Shown in pieces: positions 60,846 through 64,000 of a stretch of 64,000 bases of DNA. Below the pieces are notes generated by a model that worked only from the letters and a program-made list of their open reading frames with translations, was not told the origin of the DNA and did not search any database. Both the position numbers and the translations under genes were made by a program. The stretch comes from Deltaproteobacteria bacterium. GTDB taxonomy: Bacteria; Acidobacteriota; Thermoanaerobaculia; Multivoradales; JAHZIX01. How positions within the stretch are numbered: the stretch's first letter is position 1; every line of letters begins with the position of its first letter. The stretch lies in NCBI GenBank assembly GCA_022601195.1, contig JAHZIX010000046.1, positions 1-64,000 of the forward strand. Direction: 5' to 3'.

Positions 60846-62687
60846 TTAGCAGCCGGGCTGAATGGCTCCTGTGCCTTGGACCAGGCGGACCTGTTGATTG
60901 GGGCCGACGTTGGGAAAGAACTCGATGACATTGTTGGGCCACCACACCGCCAGCCGTGTGGTGGTGGTGGCGTTGCCGAGGCCGAAAACCTGCCATTGGC
61001 TGTTGTGAGAAAGGAGGCCGGACCCAGCATAGACTTCCTTGAATTGCAGCTGGGCTGTGCCACCGATAACCGCCTCGACGGCGATGCGGGCCCCCACTCC
61101 ATCGCGGTTGGTGCCAGTCGTGGGATCCCCCTGGAGACACACGGTCAGGGATCCCGGTGGGTTGAGTTGCTGACGTATTTGGTTGCGCAGCAAGAGGGGC
61201 GCTCCACTGGTGCCGCCGAAGGAATCTGTGGCGACCACCAGGTCCATATCCCCGTCGTTGTCATAGTCCGCGGAAGCGACCCCGGAGGAGAAACGGTTGG
61301 AGAGATTCGCACTGGTGGGCAAGGTCGAGGTGACGTCGAGGAAGCCCCCTGGGGCGGGAAGTTGGTTGAGAAACATGCGGCCCGGGTTGCTCTGAATTCC
61401 GAAGGTGGGTAGGGCCCCAGCGTAGTAGAGGTCCGTAAAACCGTCGTTGTCCCAATCTTGAGCGGTGGCTCCCCAACCGAATTCGAGGGTGTTCATGCCC
61501 AGAGCCACCGTGAGATCAACATAGTTCGGGTTGGGAGGGCCCACCAAGGGGCCTTGTTTGAGAAAAAAGGCATGAGGAGAGCCAGCCGGCATGCCATTTT
61601 GTGAGCCCACATTGGTGGCGAAAATGTCGACCAGTAGGTCATTGTTGAAATCTGCTGGGGCAAAGCCCATGTAGAACCCCAGTTGGCCGAACCCGCTAGT
61701 GGGACCGACGTCCGTAAAGGCCAGGCCGGTACCGCCGTTGTTGTGGAATAGCTCGTTGGGAGCTTGCACCGGCCTCACTGGCCAAGGCATGGGAGGGAAC
61801 TGCTGCACGAGTCCATTGCAATTTCCCACAAAGAGATCGATGAACGGGTCATTGTCGAGGTGCCCGAAGAAAGCGGTGCAGCCGCCAAAGGAGGTGTCGA
61901 CATTTGAACCATCACTGATGTTGCCGAAGGTCAGGCCACCAAGGTTGTGAAATAGCTGATTGGGGTGATTGCCGGGGGTGCAGCGAGCGGTAGGCCCCAT
62001 GGAGCAAAAGCTGCCCGAGGCCGTTACAAAGAGATCCAACAGCCCATCGTTGTCGATGTCCCCGAGGGCTGCATCGAAGTGGCTGGCCAGCCCGCCGATC
62101 CCGGAGTTGGCAGTCACATCGGTAAAGGTCACTGGTAGGCCCGTGGCAACGAAATCGTTGCGGTAAAGGCGAAAGGGAGTATCTCCAGCACCGGATAAGC
62201 CACCGTCGCCGGTAAGGAAGAGGTCCTGATCTCCGTCATTGTCCAGATCCGCCGGCACGACGGCGGCGTTGCCGAGGCCGTTCTGCACTCCTGTGGCCGC
62301 GGCGACATCGGTGAAGGTGCCGTTGCCGTTGTTCTTGTAGAGGGCGTTGTTCTGGCCGACGCCCCCGGTGAGGAAGAGGTCCAGCAGGCCGTCTCGATCA
62401 AAGTCGAACCAGGCAGCGCCGGCCATTCCATCGCCGATGGGGTACCCACTGGTGTGGGAGAAGCTAGGGCTGAAGCTCGTTGCCGAGACGTCCTGGAATC
62501 TCACCAAGGGAATGGGAGCTGGAGCCACCACCATGGGGGCCTGGTCCTGGGAGAAATCCTGAGCAGTGGCGAAGTCCGCCATGGGTAGAAGGCTGGATAG
62601 GAGGCTGGCAGAGACAACCAGGCACCACTTTCCTGCTGTTGCGCTCCTGGTTGCAGGTCTAGCTTTCTTTTTTTCTCTCGAGATCAT
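60846..62687 (-). CDS. Secreted FG-GAP/ASPIC beta-propeller protein, paralogue 3
   Basis: The 613-residue product starts at the ATG at 62687, six nt after GGAGG; the frame extends upstream through the leader hairpin but has no ribosome site there. A basic N-terminus and hydrophobic core (WCLVVSASLLSSLLPMADFATAQ) form the signal peptide. The propeller has DFDRDGLLD, DLDNDGDQD, DIDNDGLLD, DFNNDLLVD, DWDNDGFTD and DYDNDGDMD loops, and the ASPIC/UnbV domain ends QPGC. It is highly similar to paralogue 2 and probably arose by recent duplication. Ca2+-stabilised extracellular binding is the family expectation; no ligand is known. Confidence 0.9.
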   Translation of the reverse strand: MISREKKKARPATRSATAGKWCLVVSASLLSSLLPMADFATAQDFSQDQAPMVVAPAPIPLVRFQDVSATSFSPSFSHTSGYPIGDGMAGAAWFDFDRDGLLDLFLTGGVGQNNALYKNNGNGTFTDVAAATGVQNGLGNAAVVPADLDNDGDQDLFLTGDGGLSGAGDTPFRLYRNDFVATGLPVTFTDVTANSGIGGLASHFDAALGDIDNDGLLDLFVTASGSFCSMGPTARCTPGNHPNQLFHNLGGLTFGNISDGSNVDTSFGGCTAFFGHLDNDPFIDLFVGNCNGLVQQFPPMPWPVRPVQAPNELFHNNGGTGLAFTDVGPTSGFGQLGFYMGFAPADFNNDLLVDIFATNVGSQNGMPAGSPHAFFLKQGPLVGPPNPNYVDLTVALGMNTLEFGWGATAQDWDNDGFTDLYYAGALPTFGIQSNPGRMFLNQLPAPGGFLDVTSTLPTSANLSNRFSSGVASADYDNDGDMDLVVATDSFGGTSGAPLLLRNQIRQQLNPPGSLTVCLQGDPTTGTNRDGVGARIAVEAVIGGTAQLQFKEVYAGSGLLSHNSQWQVFGLGNATTTTRLAVWWPNNVIEFFPNVGPNQQVRLVQGTGAIQPGC

Positions 62688-62717
62688 CGGCACCCTCCTC
62701 CGCTCTTCCGTGATTTG

Positions 62718-62755
62718 AAAAAAGGCCCGATCCCCACCGTGATAGGGGAACGGGC
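62718..62755 (-). terminator. Terminator-like hairpin with U6 before FG-GAP paralogue 3
   Basis: On the minus strand GCCCGTTCCCC, a 9-10 nt loop and GGGGATCGGGC are followed directly by CTTTTTT. It may terminate the pectinacetylesterase-like gene (stop at 62850). It also lies between the conserved upstream blocks of paralogue 3 (62761-62809) and its start codon, so transcripts from there would have to read through it. Confidence 0.7.
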
Positions 62756-62760
62756 GAAAA

Positions 62761-62809
62761 GAAATATGTGTCTTTAGAGAGGGAGTCCCTGGGGGCGAAA
62801 CTTGCCCCG
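62761..62809 (-). promoter_or_regulatory. Conserved upstream blocks of FG-GAP paralogue 3
   Basis: GAAATATGTGTC (62761-62772), 8 nt, GGGAGT, 15 nt, TTGCCCCG on the plus strand, with exactly the layout seen at 60600-60648. The spacers differ, so conservation is not explained only by recent duplication of the whole stretch. Confidence 0.6.
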
Positions 62810-62849
62810 GGAGGATCAAGCCGAAATGCAATCCCCGGGAATGCCCGGG

Positions 62850-64000
62850 CTAGTTACAGACGTCACCCCCCGTCATGCTCTTCCAAATAACGTTGATGGC
62901 GGGATAGGGGAAAGTGATTTGTTTGTCGTGGTGGACTCTCGCTCCTCCCGAGGAATCGAGAGCGTAGTCGTAAAGGAGGTCGGCGTAGTTGAGAGCAGGA
63001 CCTTGTTGAACCGATGGAGAGACCAGCTGATTACAGGCGATCATCTCCTCCGAACCGAATTCTGGCTTGAACAACACGTCATGGCTACCGAAGCTGGGAG
63101 AGAAGTATCTGACCGCCGAAAGACCGTCCCAAGCTTCGTAGTCTTCGATAATCCCTTCCCCAAAGGCCACCGCCTCGCCGGCCCAAGGCGTCCCGGTTCC
63201 TACTTTCAGGGGATCGGTCATATCTTGCCGAACCAGGTGGCGAGTTGCCAAGGAAGTTTCAGCCGAAGATAGTAGGAGACACTTCCATTCTTCTCCGGAA
63301 GGTATCGACTGCTCGCAGCTTTGATCGACGAAAGCTCCGATTTGGACCATTTGCTCCCATTGGGTTTCGGCGCCGACGCGCCAGTCGCTTTCACCGTCTT
63401 CCGGGTTGATGTCGAGAAACCAACTGTCGGTAGATACTCCGGCCCGGGGGGCGTGAGAGGCGCCGAAGGCTCCGATGACATCGGCGGGGACGAACTCGAA
63501 TCTGATGTAGTCCAAGTTGTGCAGAACTCCGACGGAGCCGGCCGAAGTGCCGGCGACAAGGATCGTCGTGGCGGTCTCGAGGCCTTCCATCCAGATCTCG
63601 CCTCCACTGTCCAGATCCTTGAAACCTACCTGTTTCACTTCCTGTAAGGCGGCCTCCACGATGTTGTGGCCCTCGTAGTAGACCCGTACCCCGTCCTGGC
63701 GAGCGGTGTTCCCGGCAAGATCAAAAGATACATCGAAGAGATCTACCGGCCCCACCGTGCCGGCATAGTGGTCGGAGCTGCAGTAATTCAGGAACAGCCA
63801 ATTCCAGGTAGAGAAGGGGCTGGTGAGGGGATTGAAGATGCCGGGTACTTTGATGTCTGTAGGAATGTCCAGGATGCCGTCGCGGCCAGGGACGGGAGGA
63901 GAGTAGTTGGCGTCGGAAAAGTCCGTGCTCATCTTCTGGATGCAATCGAGAAGTCCATTCTTGCTGTGGGAGGCGTCCCAGCGCCGCTGCATTCCACTGG
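62850..64000 (-). CDS. Pectinacetylesterase-family (PAE/Notum-like) hydrolase, 5' end cut by window
   Basis: The frame is open to the right edge, about 383 codons; the first in-window ATG (63990-63992) is internal, since SG-MQRRWDASHSKNG is mid-domain sequence of this family. NWLFLNYCSSDHYAG and the nucleophile motif AGTSAGSVG match the family (usually GxSAGG; here the last Gly is Ser). The region SFGSHDVLFKPEF may carry further active-site residues. Members remove acetyl or acyl groups from polysaccharides or proteins. The signal peptide and catalytic N-terminus lie outside the window. It is upstream of the FG-GAP genes on the same strand. Confidence 0.75.
   Translation of the reverse strand, partial: SGMQRRWDASHSKNGLLDCIQKMSTDFSDANYSPPVPGRDGILDIPTDIKVPGIFNPLTSPFSTWNWLFLNYCSSDHYAGTVGPVDLFDVSFDLAGNTARQDGVRVYYEGHNIVEAALQEVKQVGFKDLDSGGEIWMEGLETATTILVAGTSAGSVGVLHNLDYIRFEFVPADVIGAFGASHAPRAGVSTDSWFLDINPEDGESDWRVGAETQWEQMVQIGAFVDQSCEQSIPSGEEWKCLLLSSAETSLATRHLVRQDMTDPLKVGTGTPWAGEAVAFGEGIIEDYEAWDGLSAVRYFSPSFGSHDVLFKPEFGSEEMIACNQLVSPSVQQGPALNYADLLYDYALDSSGGARVHHDKQITFPYPAINVIWKSMTGGDVCN

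Overview
The window looks like chromosomal DNA of a GC-rich, Gram-negative-type, respiring heterotroph. Acidobacteriota (a Thermoanaerobaculia-like lineage) is my best guess. It rests on the mix of families: serine/threonine kinase with TolB-like and TPR domains, Vps10/BNR propellers, FG-GAP/ASPIC propellers, an M1 peptidase/ABC permease fusion, bacilliredoxin, and exosortase-type sorting signals. No rRNA, tRNA, CRISPR array, prophage or intact insertion sequence was found. About 46 protein genes are supported; those at both edges are cut by the window.

Layout. 1-3.8 kb: a secreted beta-helix protein, a small Cys-rich secreted peptide, an orphan ParA and a TrkA-C membrane protein whose stop codon overlaps that of parA. 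3.9-5.8 kb: a rhomboid protease. 6.0-12.9 kb: a leftward YtrA-type operon (GntR regulator, two ABC ATPases, a permease, and a permease fused to an M1 aminopeptidase) with a near-perfect operator upstream. 13.2-18.7 kb: a phosphoesterase-TPR protein, then a leftward redox group (FAD oxidoreductase, membrane ferredoxin, heme A synthase). 19-24.4 kb: a diheme cytochrome, a REP/MITE-like inverted repeat, bacilliredoxin, two small proteins, delta-1-pyrroline-5-carboxylate dehydrogenase and a hotdog thioesterase. 24.7-31.2 kb: a TPR kinase convergent with an FHA-GAF-sigma54 activator, then a ThDP lyase. 31.2-38.1 kb: a redoxin with a Cys-rich exported protein, and a molybdenum oxidoreductase operon (Fe-S/NrfD fusion, catalytic subunit, TorD chaperone). 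38.4-46.7 kb: a BNR propeller, delta-class carbonic anhydrase, GNAT acetyltransferase, RsgA, an IPTL-CTERM beta-helix protein and a Gly-rich peptide. 46.8-52.3 kb: a six-gene leftward phospholipid operon. 52.6-56.2 kb: a histidine kinase/NtrC-type pair. 56.2-64 kb: a 127-bp tandem repeat, three tandem FG-GAP/ASPIC propeller genes and a pectinacetylesterase-like protein.

Most notable points: (i) two of the three FG-GAP paralogues share an upstream module of sequence blocks at identical spacing, followed by a terminator-like hairpin plus U-run just before the ribosome binding site; (ii) the phospholipid operon has a CDP-alcohol transferase with Asn at two of the four signature Asp positions, a hydrolase-methyltransferase fusion and a DMT transporter without the EmrE glutamate; (iii) the molybdoenzyme has no Tat signal and a fused Fe-S/membrane subunit; (iv) the delta carbonic anhydrase carries a His/Met/Glu-rich insertion. 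All functions are read from motifs and context; no database search was run.
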